Position numbers and translations under genes: made by a program. The notes beneath the pieces were generated by a model. It was not told the origin of the DNA, made no database searches, and saw only the letters and a program-made list of their open reading frames with translations. A stretch of DNA of 64,000 nucleotides, taken from NCBI GenBank assembly GCA_035998495.1, contig DASYHP010000080.1, forward strand, positions 248,001 to 312,000, read 5' to 3'. Source of the stretch: Mesorhizobium_B sp035998495. Lineage in GTDB: Bacteria > Pseudomonadota > Alphaproteobacteria > Rhizobiales > Rhizobiaceae. This document shows, in pieces, positions 43,801 to 52,257 of this stretch (within the stretch, counting starts at the first letter, position 1; the number at the start of each line of letters is the position of its first letter).

Positions 43801-45008
43801 TGCTGGCCCACGAGCGGGCAGCCGCTCTTGGCAGGGTCGATATAGGCCTCGTTGCCCGGGATGGTCGCCAGCACGTTGAAGTAGTCCCACTCCTCCTTGC
43901 TGTCGGCGGGCTTCTTCACCTCGAGCAGATACATGTCGTGTATCATCCGGCCATTCGCGCCCACCGTGCCGCCGCGCCCGAAGAAGTCGTCCACCGGCAT
44001 CTCGCGGAGCGATTTGGCGACGGCCTCGGTCTCGTCGGTACCGGCCTTTTCGATCGCCTTCAGGTATTGCGTGACCGCTGAATAGGTGCCGGCATGCACC
44101 ATGTTGGGCATGCGGCCGGTGCGCTCCTTGAATTTGGTGGCGAAGGCGCGCGACTGGTCGTCGAGGTTCCAGTAGTAGCCCTCGGTCAACGTCAGTCCCT
44201 GCGCGGCCTCGAGTCCCAGGCCATGCACCTCGGCGAGTGTGAAGAGCAGGGCAGCCAAACGTTGGCCGCCGGCCACGATGCCGAACTCGGCCGCCTGCTT
44301 GATCGCGTTGGAGGTGTCGAGGCCGGCATTCGCCATGCCGATCACCTTGGCGCCAGAAGCTTGCGCCTGGAGCAGGAAAGACGAGTAGTCGGTGGTCGCG
44401 AGCGGATGGCGGACCGCGCCGACAACGGTGCCGCCCTTGGACTTGACGAAATTGCTGGTCTGCTCCTCCAGCGAATAGCCGAACGCATAGTCGGCCGTCA
44501 GAAAGAACCAGCTATCGCCGCCCTGTTGCACCAGCGCACCGCCGGTGCCGACCGCCAGCGCATGCGTGTCATAGGCCCAGTGGAAGCCATAGGGCGAGCA
44601 CTGCGCGCCCGTGAGTTCGGTCGTCGCCGCGCCGGTGACGATGTCGATCTTCTTCTTCTCCTTGGAGAGGCCCTGGACGGCCAGCGCGACGGACGAGGTC
44701 GTCAGTTCCATGATGGAATCGACCTGCTCCGTGTCATACCACTGGCGCGCAATGTTGGAGGCGATGTCCGGCTTGTTCTGGTGGTCCGCCGTGATCACTT
44801 CGATGGGCGCACCGAGGATCGTGCCCCCATAATCCTCCACGGCCATCCTGGCCGCTTCATAAGACCACTTGCCGCCAAAATCGGCATAGACGCCGGATTG
44901 GTCGTTGAGGATGCCGATCTTCACCTTCCCATCCGACACTTGCGCGTGAGCAGGTAGAGCGGTGGCGGCAAGGAAAGCGAACGAAGCGAACGCCAATACT
45001 TTCATCAT
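43797..45008 (-). CDS. HAAT-type periplasmic substrate-binding protein
   Basis: A 403-residue exported protein with a signal peptide (1-22, ending PAHAQ) and the type-1 periplasmic binding fold (KVKIGILNDQSGVYADFGG, then QNKPDIASNIARQWYD). It is the first gene of the operon. GGGAGG is well spaced before two adjacent ATGs at 45008/45005. Sequence resembles those binding proteins of the LivK group often annotated for amides or aromatic acids, but the ligand is not readable. Confidence 0.93.
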   Translation of the reverse strand: MMKVLAFASFAFLAATALPAHAQVSDGKVKIGILNDQSGVYADFGGKWSYEAARMAVEDYGGTILGAPIEVITADHQNKPDIASNIARQWYDTEQVDSIMELTTSSVALAVQGLSKEKKKIDIVTGAATTELTGAQCSPYGFHWAYDTHALAVGTGGALVQQGGDSWFFLTADYAFGYSLEEQTSNFVKSKGGTVVGAVRHPLATTDYSSFLLQAQASGAKVIGMANAGLDTSNAIKQAAEFGIVAGGQRLAALLFTLAEVHGLGLEAAQGLTLTEGYYWNLDDQSRAFATKFKERTGRMPNMVHAGTYSAVTQYLKAIEKAGTDETEAVAKSLREMPVDDFFGRGGTVGANGRMIHDMYLLEVKKPADSKEEWDYFNVLATIPGNEAYIDPAKSGCPLVGQQ

Positions 45009-45489
45009 GTTTCCTCCCGAATGCTTACTTTATTCACCCTCCAGGGATTTACTCCCTCGGTCGCGTGAGCAGTGCATGACGTGCCAAGCCATGAGGCCGT
45101 CATCTAATTATGGATAGGGAACTTAGAGGCGAGTGTCGACTCGGCTTGAAGATTTTTATGTCGGCCTGCATCCTCGCTTCTCCCCCCGCCCTGCCGCCAA
45201 GTTCATGGACTCTACAGTTGATGCGAGCTCCTAGTAACTCGTGCTCTGGTTGCAAGTCCGCTTCTGAGGTGATGACGAACCAGATGGCGGCTACCTCGAT
45301 GTCCGCTTTGGAGCCGCAGATGCACTCGGTTGCACGACCGAGATGGGCGCTCAGCGATCAAAGGCTTCACGCACTCTGCGTTGGGAACCGACGGCTCAAT
45401 CCACCAGATTTCACGGTGAGACGCTGCCAACCCGCTTGCCGGCTCGACAGCTCGACCCCAGGCCGCAAGCTGGTCCTGCTGCCCTCCGG
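45009..45489. other. Intergenic region upstream of the ABC operon
   Basis: This is a 481-base gap between the binding-protein gene and the methyltransferase gene, containing the presumed operon promoter. A minus-strand frame without a start (45116-45380, containing ADIEVAAIWFVITSEADL) looks protein-like but I recognise no family. It may be a gene remnant. Confidence 0.4.
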
Positions 45490-46107
45490 TCAGGCCCGAC
45501 CCACCACGATCCACAACGGATCGGAAAACCTTCCGGGCGGGACGGGCTCGCGCGCCTCGATGCTCTTGAACCCGGCCTCGGAGAGATAAGAGCTGACCAG
45601 CCGCGCGTGGTCGCGTCCGCTGAGCGACAGCCAGATCGCCACCGCCTTGGTGGGGAAGCAGCGGTTCGAGAACGCGATCACCACCGGCCCGCCGGGCCGA
45701 AGCACGCGCCGAACTTCGGCGAAAACGGCGACGGGCTGCTGCAGATACTGGATGGAAACGCAGATGGCCGCCCCGTCCACGCTTGCCGTGTCCAACGGCA
45801 GAACCGGATCGGCATTCAGGTCCTGCACGAAAAAGCGCGACAGGCGCGGGTTGGCCTGAAGCTCCTCTTCGTTCATGCCGTGGCCGATCACTTCACGGTA
45901 TTCGACCTCGGGCGGCAGGTGGCTGACCCAACTGCTCATCAGGTCGAGGATCACGCCGCCGGCCGGTAGGAACTCACGATAGGCTTTCGTGACAGCCGCG
46001 ATCGCGTGGTCATCGATATGCGTGACGAAGCGTGGGCTGCCGTAGAAGCGGCTGTCTGGTGAGGAATCTTCCTTGCTGAAGGCTTGGCGGGGGAGGTTGA
46101 GGGGCAT
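45490..46107 (-). CDS. Class I SAM-dependent methyltransferase
   Basis: A 205-residue protein. The SAM-binding motif is atypical (GGVILDLMSSWVSHLP near residue 50), followed by VIGHGMNEEEL, DLNADPVLPLDTASVDGAAICVSIQYL and EVRRVLRPGGPVVIAFSNRCF, the usual post-motif layout of this superfamily. The substrate is unknown. It lies inside the gap-tkt interruption. The ORF ends in PLWIVVGRA. Confidence 0.85.
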   Translation of the reverse strand: MPLNLPRQAFSKEDSSPDSRFYGSPRFVTHIDDHAIAAVTKAYREFLPAGGVILDLMSSWVSHLPPEVEYREVIGHGMNEEELQANPRLSRFFVQDLNADPVLPLDTASVDGAAICVSIQYLQQPVAVFAEVRRVLRPGGPVVIAFSNRCFPTKAVAIWLSLSGRDHARLVSSYLSEAGFKSIEAREPVPPGRFSDPLWIVVGRA

Positions 46108-46249
46108 GGCGGCTCCTTGAGGCCTCCCGATGAAGCTGTGGCGAGCTCCTGCCGCGTCAACTTATCCACAGGCCAAGTCCACAGGCCAAGCCGTTGATTT
46201 AGCAGGTGGAGCGACCTGTCGGCCATATTCGATCCACCTCCCCAAGCAC

Positions 46250-46595
46250 CCCTCTTATGCTTCGCCCCAGCTTCTCCCATCGGGAACGCCGGTCATGACG
46301 GTGGTCTGCGGGGAGGAGCCGGCGCCTCCGGCGGGCCGCTAACGTGGCGGCCCGCCCGGGGAGACACCGCCTAAGCTTCCCTGCGGGTACTAAAGGCCCG
46401 CACGCGGCGGACTGAACACTGTCCACACCGGCGCGCGAGTAGCCAGGGCCTGCCAAGAGGCTCCTCCCGGGACGGAAGGGATGGAGGAGCCGGCGGGCCG
46501 GGGAGGGGAAGGGGCCGGGCCTGAGAACGCCGGCGGGGCGCGGGTGACTGCGCCACATACAAAGTTCGGAAGGCACGGCCCCGCGCCCCGCTTCC
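46250..46595 (+). repeat. Dispersed approximately 350-bp repeat, copy A
   Basis: Copy A aligns over its whole length with the reverse complement of 52318-52680. Shared blocks: the end of a short reading frame (QLLPSGTP, TV-CG-EPAPP, R, TAA at 46340-46342); CGTGGCGG-CCGCCCGGGGAG; AAGCTT; a 69/68-base purine-rich stretch; and the 12-bp arms GCGGGGCGCGGG / CCCGCGCCCCGC near the end. In copy A the frame opens upstream at 46130 (70 codons) with different N-terminal residues. The copy lies between the methyltransferase and tkt, and no other gene is seen in 46108-46656. Confidence 0.85.
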
Positions 46596-46656
46596 TGAAC
46601 GGTTCTTTGACAATGGCCAGACGCGAAAGCGGGCGTGGCGATGAAGAAGCGTGCCC

Positions 46657-48702
46657 TCAGGGATGCCGCTTGACGCGCTCCTGCTCGGGCACGCCGCGGG
46701 CCTCCTCGCCCGTGGGCGCTTGGCCCGACAAGGCTTTTCGCGCGGCGTCCGCCGTCGCTTCCGCCGTGATGCCGAAATAGTCATAAAGCGCCTCGATGGG
46801 GGCGCTCGCGCCGAAGGTGGTCATCCCCACGAAATGGCCGTCCGTGCCGATGAAGCGGTCCCAGCCCATGCGGATGGCGGCCTCGACCGCGATCCGCACT
46901 TGCGTCTCTCCCAGCACCTGTTTGCGGTAGGAAACGTCCTGCTCCTCGAACAGCTCGAAGGAGGGCACCGAAACGACCCGCGTGCCGTGGCCCTCGGCCT
47001 CCAGTAGCTTCTTGGCGCCGAGCGCCACCTCGACCTCCGAGCCGCTCGCGAAGATCGTGACCTTCGCCTCTCCTTGCGCTGGCGCGAGCTCGTAGGCGCC
47101 GCGGGCGCTGAGGTTTTCCTCGGCGAATTCGGTTCGCACGGCAGGAAGGTTCTGGCGAGTCAGCACGAGCGTGGAAGGGGTTTCCGCCGCGCGCAGCGCG
47201 ATCTCCCAGCACTCGGCCGCTTCCGTTGCGTCGGCGGGGCGAAGCACCTGATGGTTCGGGATGGCGCGCAGCGCCGCCAGATGCTCCACCGGCTGATGAG
47301 TGGGGCCGTCCTCGCCAAGCCCGATCGAGTCGTGCGTCATCACGAAGATCGAGCGGATGCCCATCAGCGAGGCGAGCCGCATCGCGGGACGGGCGTAGTC
47401 GGAAAAGGTGAGGAAGGTGCCGCCATAAGGGATCACGCCGCCATGCACCGCCAGACCGTTGATGGCAGCGGCCATGCCGTGCTCGCGGATGCCGTAATGG
47501 ACGTAGCGGCCGGAAAAATCGCCGGGCTTGATTGGCGTCGTCTGGCTCGTCTTGGTGTTGTTGGAGCCCGTGAGATCCGCCGAGCCGCCGATCGTTTCCG
47601 GCACGGCGGCGTTGATGACCTCCAGCGCCATCTCCGACGACTTGCGCGTGGCGACCTTCGGCTTGTCCTGTGCGAGCTTGCGCTTGTAGTCGGCAATCAC
47701 GGTGCCGAAGTTTTCGGGCAGTTCGCCCCGGATGCGGCGCTCGAACTCTGTGCGATGGCTCGCCTGGGCCAGCCGCGTCTCCCAAGCCTCGCGGCCGGAG
47801 GCGCCGCGCCGGCCCGCCTCGCGCCAGGTAGACAGGATGTCTTCCGGCACCACGAAGGGCTCGGCCGACCAGCCCAGGGCAGCCCGCGTGGCGGCGATCT
47901 CCTCCTTGCCGAGCGGGGAGCCATGCGCCTTGTTGGTGCCCGCGCGGGTGGGCGCGCCGAAGCCGATGGTGGTCTTCGCCGCGATCATGGTCGGGCGGTC
48001 GGAGCGCTTGGCCTGCTCGAACGCGGAGAAGATCGCCTCGGGGTCGTGACCGTCGATGGCGATCGTGTTCCAGCCGCTCGCCTGGAAGCGCTTCTCCTGG
48101 TCGGTCGAGTCGGCGAGGGAAACGGGGCCGTCGATAGAGATGTTGTTGTTGTCCCAGACGACGACGAGCTTGTTGAGCCTGAGATGCCCGGCAAGCGAGA
48201 TCGCCTCCTGGGAAATGCCCTCCATCAGGCAGCCGTCGCCGGCCAGGACATAGGTGTAATGATCGACCAGACCGTCGCCGAAGCGGGCGTTGAGGATGCG
48301 TTCGGCCAGCGCCATGCCCACCGAGTTGCCCAAGCCCTGGCCGAGCGGGCCGGTGGTCGTCTCGATGCCGGCGGCGAAGCCGCGCTCCGGGTGGCCGGCG
48401 GTCTTGGAATGGAGCTGCCGGAAGTTCCTGATCTCCTCCATCGTCATGTCGGGATAGCCCGTCAGGTGGAGCAGCGCGTAAAGCAGCATGGAGCCGTGGC
48501 CGGCCGACAGAACGAAACGGTCGCGGTCGGGCCAGTCCGGCCGCAGCGGATCGTATTTCATCACCCGCGTGAAAAGGACGGTGGCGATGTCGGCCGCGCC
48601 CATGGGCAGGCCGGGATGGCCGGAATTGGCCTTCTCCACGGCATCCATGGCCAGGAAGCGGATGGCGTTCGCCATTCCGTCATGTCGATCGCGCGCAGTC
48701 AT
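46657..48702 (-). CDS. tkt: Transketolase
   Basis: A 681-residue thiamine-diphosphate enzyme of the pentose-phosphate pathway. FLAMDAVEKANSGHPGLPMGAADIA at the N-terminus, GDGCLMEGISQEA (ThDP/Mg site), and GIREHGMAAAINGLAVHGG in the Pyr domain are complete. ATG 48702 is selected; M residues further upstream (48744 and 48834) are in the intergenic CtrA-box area. It is separated from gap, its usual partner, by the approximately 8.6-kb insert. Confidence 0.96.
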   Translation of the reverse strand: MTARDRHDGMANAIRFLAMDAVEKANSGHPGLPMGAADIATVLFTRVMKYDPLRPDWPDRDRFVLSAGHGSMLLYALLHLTGYPDMTMEEIRNFRQLHSKTAGHPERGFAAGIETTTGPLGQGLGNSVGMALAERILNARFGDGLVDHYTYVLAGDGCLMEGISQEAISLAGHLRLNKLVVVWDNNNISIDGPVSLADSTDQEKRFQASGWNTIAIDGHDPEAIFSAFEQAKRSDRPTMIAAKTTIGFGAPTRAGTNKAHGSPLGKEEIAATRAALGWSAEPFVVPEDILSTWREAGRRGASGREAWETRLAQASHRTEFERRIRGELPENFGTVIADYKRKLAQDKPKVATRKSSEMALEVINAAVPETIGGSADLTGSNNTKTSQTTPIKPGDFSGRYVHYGIREHGMAAAINGLAVHGGVIPYGGTFLTFSDYARPAMRLASLMGIRSIFVMTHDSIGLGEDGPTHQPVEHLAALRAIPNHQVLRPADATEAAECWEIALRAAETPSTLVLTRQNLPAVRTEFAEENLSARGAYELAPAQGEAKVTIFASGSEVEVALGAKKLLEAEGHGTRVVSVPSFELFEEQDVSYRKQVLGETQVRIAVEAAIRMGWDRFIGTDGHFVGMTTFGASAPIEALYDYFGITAEATADAARKALSGQAPTGEEARGVPEQERVKRHP

Positions 48703-48855
48703 GGTAGCCCTGAACGGTTGGGGAGGGGAGATGCGGGCAGACATAACAGCCGGCGGCCTTGAGTCAACAAAACGGCGGGGTGAGCGCATGGCTCTTGGGA
48801 GAAGCGCCGCCCATGTGATTGACGCCCGCTTCACCCGGCGCCTAATGCTTTGGCG

Positions 48856-48870
48856 TTAACGCGTTCTTAA
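48856..48870. promoter_or_regulatory. Exact CtrA box (TTAA-N7-TTAA)
   Basis: TTAACGCGTTCTTAA is an exact match to the consensus of the alphaproteobacterial cell-cycle regulator CtrA. It lies in the intergenic region between tkt (minus) and DUF4164-zapA (plus), ending 20 bases upstream of the first GTG of DUF4164. CtrA control of the DUF4164-zapA transcript is inferred. Confidence 0.7.
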
Positions 48871-48890
48871 CCCATGCGATTCGGTGATGG

Positions 48891-49184
48891 GTGGCGAAAG
48901 GCGGGGTGGCGGTGGTGGGTGATGCCGGCTTGAAGGAGGCCCTGGCGCGGCTCGAACGGGCGGTGGCCGCGCTGGAAGGGGCCGCCGAGCGCCGGCTCGA
49001 GCGCGAGGGGGACTATGGCGAGGCCGAAGCCGAGGTGCAGCGCATGAACGCGGACCGCTCGCGGCTCGCCCAGGAACTCGACAGTTCGGAGGCGCGCGCG
49101 GAGCGGCTGGCAGACGCCAACAAGGAAGTGTCGCGCCGGCTCGTCACCGCCATGGAAACCATTCGCGCCGTGCTCGACCGCTGA
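48891..49184 (+). CDS. DUF4164 coiled-coil protein
   Basis: A 97-residue, almost entirely helical, charged protein (ALARLERAVAALEGAAERRLE, then MNADRSRLAQELDSSEARA). It matches DUF4164, the usual gene upstream of zapA in Rhizobiales. Its role is not defined, but the position suggests a division-related function. The start is uncertain: GTG 48891 is shown, with GTGs at 48906, 48912 and 48915 equally possible. The nearby CtrA box favours a later one, since a -35 at the box puts the transcript start near 48897. Confidence 0.8.
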   Translation: MAKGGVAVVGDAGLKEALARLERAVAALEGAAERRLEREGDYGEAEAEVQRMNADRSRLAQELDSSEARAERLADANKEVSRRLVTAMETIRAVLDR

Positions 49185-49223
49185 TTTCGGGCTGGCGGCG
49201 CGGCCGAAACAAAGGAGAAGCGC

Positions 49224-49586
49224 ATGGCCCAGGTGACGGTGACGATCGACGGCAAGAGCTACCGCATGGCCTGCGACGAAGGCCAGGAGGAGCACCTCGC
49301 CGGTCTCGCCACGCGGTTCGACCGCTGTGTCTCCCACCTCAAGGGCTCGTTCGGCGAGATCGGCGACATCCGGCTGACCGTGATGGCCGGCATCATGGTC
49401 ATGGACGAGCTTTCCGAGGTGCAGAAACGGCTCGCCGGGCTGGAAGAGGAAGTGGCGTCGCTCAGGCAGGCGCGGGACGCAGCCCTCGCCCAGGCCGGAC
49501 AGGAGGACACGGCGGCGGCCGCGGCGCTCTCTGGGCTGGCCGAGCGGATGGAGGTTTTGGCCGAAAAGCTCGCCGTGAGGGCTTGA
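49224..49586 (+). CDS. zapA: Cell division protein ZapA
   Basis: A 120-residue protein. The ZapA N-terminal domain VTVTIDGKSYRMACDEGQEEHLAGLA is followed by a coiled coil (about 65-115). ZapA crosslinks FtsZ filaments in the Z-ring. AAAGGAG stands before ATG 49224. It lies 40 bases after DUF4164 in the same direction. In other genomes zapA is followed by 6S RNA and 5-FTHF cyclo-ligase; here those are 36 kb away. Confidence 0.95.
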   Translation: MAQVTVTIDGKSYRMACDEGQEEHLAGLATRFDRCVSHLKGSFGEIGDIRLTVMAGIMVMDELSEVQKRLAGLEEEVASLRQARDAALAQAGQEDTAAAAALSGLAERMEVLAEKLAVRA

Positions 49587-49655
49587 GGCCGGGCTGGAGG
49601 GGAACGGGGCCGCCCCTTTCCGGGGCAGCCCGTGAGCGGTGCTCGCGCGATCCGC

Positions 49656-49898
49656 TTAGCGGCTGTTGGGGCCGAACAGGGTTCCGTGGCTGTACGGAGC
49701 CTCGACGCCGGCCGAGCGGCCGTCCGCGTCATCGGGGGCCTGCACGGAGCGATCGGCCGTCAGGCCGGTCTCGGCCGCCGGAACCTCCTCAAGCTGCGAG
49801 GGGTTGTTCAAGAGCGACGGATCGATGTCGAGTCGGCCGGCGGCAGCCGGCGCGGACAAAGCGGCAACAAGGCCGAGGGCGAGAAGAAGCTTGCTCAT
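49656..49898 (-). CDS. Small secreted protein, paralog 1 (LFGPNSR tail)
   Basis: An 80-residue protein that I do not recognise. A signal peptide (MSKLLLALGLVAALSAPAAA) leads to GRLDIDPSLLNNPSQ, a variable middle, and the terminal GTLFGPNSR. It is 145 bases downstream of a paralog with the same signal peptide, the same GRLD-DP start and the same tail. GGAAAGGAAACC precedes the ATG. The conserved ends flank a variable middle. Confidence 0.75.
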   Translation of the reverse strand: MSKLLLALGLVAALSAPAAAGRLDIDPSLLNNPSQLEEVPAAETGLTADRSVQAPDDADGRSAGVEAPYSHGTLFGPNSR

Positions 49899-50043
49899 GA
49901 TGGTTTCCTTTCCTGGTCCGGGTGCGATGGGCAGGGCCAGCGCCGTTCGGCGGGAGGCCTTCCTTCGCTCGTCCCGGCCGGGTCCGGCCGTTCTGGCCGG
50001 CCCGGCATGTTCGGTTTCAAGCTTGGTATTCGGGATCAGCCCG

Positions 50044-50259
50044 TTAGCGGCTGTTGGGCCCGAAAAGGTTGCGGTTCACGTCGCGGTCGCCAGCCGTATC
50101 GCCGCTGATGGACCGGGTGACGGTCACATCGACCGCAGGCGCGGTCTGGCTGCTCTGCGACGGGTTGGCGAGCTGAGCGGGATCGACGTCGAGCCGGCCG
50201 GCGGAGGCCGGGGCGGCGAGAGCGGCGACGAGGCCGAGGGCGAGGAGGATCTTGGACAT
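50044..50259 (-). CDS. Small secreted protein, paralog 2 (LFGPNSR tail)
   Basis: A 71-residue protein: signal peptide MSKILLALGLVAALAAPASA, then GRLDVDPAQLANPSQSS, a Thr/Asp-rich middle, and NRNLFGPNSR at the end. It clearly duplicates the adjacent gene at 49656-49898. AAGGGAAAAC precedes the ATG. It lies divergent from the TetR gene, whose operator-like palindromes stand in the intervening 200 bases. Function is unknown. Confidence 0.75.
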   Translation of the reverse strand: MSKILLALGLVAALAAPASAGRLDVDPAQLANPSQSSQTAPAVDVTVTRSISGDTAGDRDVNRNLFGPNSR

Positions 50260-50359
50260 GGTGTTTTCCCTTCTTACGTTTCCGACCCTTGCCCGGCCGT
50301 CTTGGGAGGACGCGACCAGCGGATCAGAGGGCTGTTGATGGCTCTGCGAGCCGTTCCTT

Positions 50360-50379
50360 ACTAAACCGTTTGGTTCAGT
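50360..50379. promoter_or_regulatory. Putative TetR operator 1
   Basis: ACTAAACC, four bases, GGTTCAGT (50360-50379) is a near-perfect inverted repeat (7 of 8 pairs). The half-site ACTAAACCGT recurs at 50419. Such palindromes are typical of TetR-family autoregulators. It is 81 bases upstream of the TetR start and 101 bases upstream of the paralog 2 start. Confidence 0.6.
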
Positions 50380-50418
50380 GGCTTGAAGTTAGGCCGGGAA
50401 AGCGCTATTGTCAAGCGG

Positions 50419-50433
50419 ACTAAACCGTGTAGT
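50419..50433. promoter_or_regulatory. Putative TetR operator 2
   Basis: ACTAAACCGTGTAGT repeats the ten bases ACTAAACCGT of operator 1 and has short palindromic ends (ACTA/TAGT). It stands between a TTGTCA (50408-50413) and an AT-rich stretch that could serve as -35 and -10 of the TetR gene, suggesting autoregulation. Confidence 0.55.
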
Positions 50434-50459
50434 AAATATTTTTTTCGAAGGATACTCTT

Positions 50460-51152
50460 ATGGACCGCGATCAGACCGTCAGCATGATGGAAACGGTTCT
50501 CGACGTGACACCGGCCCCGGAAGGCACCACGGACAAATGCTGCGGACCGCCGCTGAACGCCAAAGCACAACGGATCCTCGCGGGTGCTCGCTCGGCGTTC
50601 CAGGAATTGGGCTTCGAAGGAACGAGCGTGGACGAGATCGCGCGCCGCGCAGGCGTGTCCAAGCCCACGCTCTACAGCTATTTCGGCGACAAGCAGGCGC
50701 TGTTCGCCGCAAGCTTCGCCGACCAGTGCCAGGGTGAGGCGGCCCTCGCCCTGAGCAGCGTGGACGGCACCAGCAGCGACTGCGTGGAAACCGCGCTTCG
50801 CGATGTCGCCCGCCGCGTCGTCGCCTTTCTGGTGTCGCCCTCGGCCATCCTGATGTTCCGCAGCGCGGTCGCCGAGAGCGGCCGCTTCCCGGCGCTCGGC
50901 CGGACGTATTTCGAAACCGGCGAAACCACCAAGAAAGGCTTGATCGGGCTCTTCCACAAGGCCATCGCCGCGGGCGTCCTAGCCATCGACGACGTCGAGC
51001 TTGCGGCCGACCAGTTCCTCGTCCTGTGCAAGGTCGACCTCGTGCACAAGCAGCTCTTCCTGCAGGCCGAGCCGCCGAGCGAGGCCGACATCAACCGCGT
51101 GGCGGAGGGGGCAGTGAAGCTCTTCTTCGACGGCTACCGGAAGCGGAACTGA
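50460..51152 (+). CDS. TetR/AcrR family transcriptional regulator
   Basis: A 230-residue protein. An unusual 35-residue N-terminal extension with a CC pair precedes the HTH: ILAGARSAFQELGFEGTSVDEIARRAGVSKPTLYSYFGDKQALF, a textbook TetR_N domain. The C-terminal ligand domain (about 110-225) resembles the AefR-like group. It is divergent from the paired secreted-protein genes, the only local candidates for regulation besides itself. Ligand is unknown. Confidence 0.93.
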   Translation: MDRDQTVSMMETVLDVTPAPEGTTDKCCGPPLNAKAQRILAGARSAFQELGFEGTSVDEIARRAGVSKPTLYSYFGDKQALFAASFADQCQGEAALALSSVDGTSSDCVETALRDVARRVVAFLVSPSAILMFRSAVAESGRFPALGRTYFETGETTKKGLIGLFHKAIAAGVLAIDDVELAADQFLVLCKVDLVHKQLFLQAEPPSEADINRVAEGAVKLFFDGYRKRN

Positions 51153-51154
51153 GC

Positions 51155-51958
51155 CTATCGGGCCGCGGGCAGGGGCTTGGTGAGCTGCTTCAAGAGCGCG
51201 CGGTGGACATATTCGTTGCCCGCCACGATCGAGCCCTTCTCGAAGACCCCCTGGCCGCCGTCGCGGTCCGTGACGTAACCGCCGGCCTCGCGGATGAAGA
51301 GCATGCCCGCCGCCACGTCCCAGGGCGAGAGCGGGTCTTCCCAGAACCCGTCCATGCGGCCGGCGGCCACAAAGGCCAGGTCGAGCGAGGCGCAGCCCAG
51401 GCGGCGGATGCCCGCCACCTCGCCCATGACGTTGCGCAGCTCGACCAGGAAGTGGCCGTGCCGGGGCCGCCCCAGATGCGGCACGCCGGTGCCGATCACG
51501 CAGTCCGACAGCGCCTTTCGCCCGGCCACGCGCAGCCGGCGGTCGTTGAGGAAAGCGCCGCCGCCGCGCTCGGCGGTGTAGAGCTCGTCCATGGCGGGGT
51601 TGAAGATCACGCCCGCGACGAGCTGCCCCTGGCGCTCCAGGGCGATCGAGATCGCGAAGACCGGCAGACCGTGCAGGAAGTTCGTGGTGCCGTCGAGCGG
51701 GTCGACGATCCAGCGGTGCTGGTCGTCGGACCCTGCGACCGCGCCGCGCTCCTCCATGAGGAAGCCGTAGCCGGGACGGGCGCGGGAAAGCTCCTCGAAG
51801 ATGATCTTTTCCGCGCGGTGGTCCGCCTGGGACACGAAGTCGCCCGGCCCCTTGAGCGACACCTGGAGGTTCTGCACCTCGCCGAAATCGCGCGAAAGCG
51901 AGCGGCCGGCTTTCCGCGCGGCGTCCACCATCACGTTGAGAAGGGCTGATCGCGCCAT
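51155..51958 (-). CDS. Inositol monophosphatase family protein (SuhB-like)
   Basis: A 267-residue Mg2+-dependent phosphatase. Metal sites are visible as MEERG near residue 70 and WIVDPLDGTTNFLHGLPVFAIS near 85, and LSPWDVAAGMLFIREAGGYV in the C-terminal lobe. The substrate may be inositol, histidinol or other sugar phosphates. Start MARSALLNVM (51958); 73 more in-frame codons lie upstream in the repeat-rich intergenic region and are not homologous. It is convergent with the TetR gene (2-base gap). Confidence 0.92.
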   Translation of the reverse strand: MARSALLNVMVDAARKAGRSLSRDFGEVQNLQVSLKGPGDFVSQADHRAEKIIFEELSRARPGYGFLMEERGAVAGSDDQHRWIVDPLDGTTNFLHGLPVFAISIALERQGQLVAGVIFNPAMDELYTAERGGGAFLNDRRLRVAGRKALSDCVIGTGVPHLGRPRHGHFLVELRNVMGEVAGIRRLGCASLDLAFVAAGRMDGFWEDPLSPWDVAAGMLFIREAGGYVTDRDGGQGVFEKGSIVAGNEYVHRALLKQLTKPLPAAR

Positions 51959-52257
51959 ATTAGCGTTCCCGATTTCTTGGCTGAGAGCCGCGGCCCGTCG
52001 CCTTCTGCCGATCGAGCGCCGGCAAGCCCACAAGCTTCGAGCCGCGATCGGCGTTCCCGGAGGGGACGGCCCGGCCGCCGTTTGGGGGCGCTCCTCACCA
52101 CAGTTTCCGGGGGGAGGCAAGGGCGGGAAATTCGGCGGGGCAAGGCGGCGCGCCAGGGCTCGCCGTCCATGGGTCATGCTTCATCATCGCCGCGCCCGGT
52201 GCTTCCACCGTCCGGCCATTATCAAAGAGCGCGCTCCCCTGATGGGCTAAGGAGCAT
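51959..52257. other. Intergenic stretch upstream of the IMPase gene
   Basis: About 300 bases with no gene that I recognise. It carries the IMPase promoter region and leads into the palindromic repeats. Both strands have open frames but no conserved content. Confidence 0.4.

Noticed and set aside
45116..45380. Protein-like fragment on the minus strand
   Set aside because: No start codon, no recognised family and interrupted upstream; kept only as a note in the intergenic entry.
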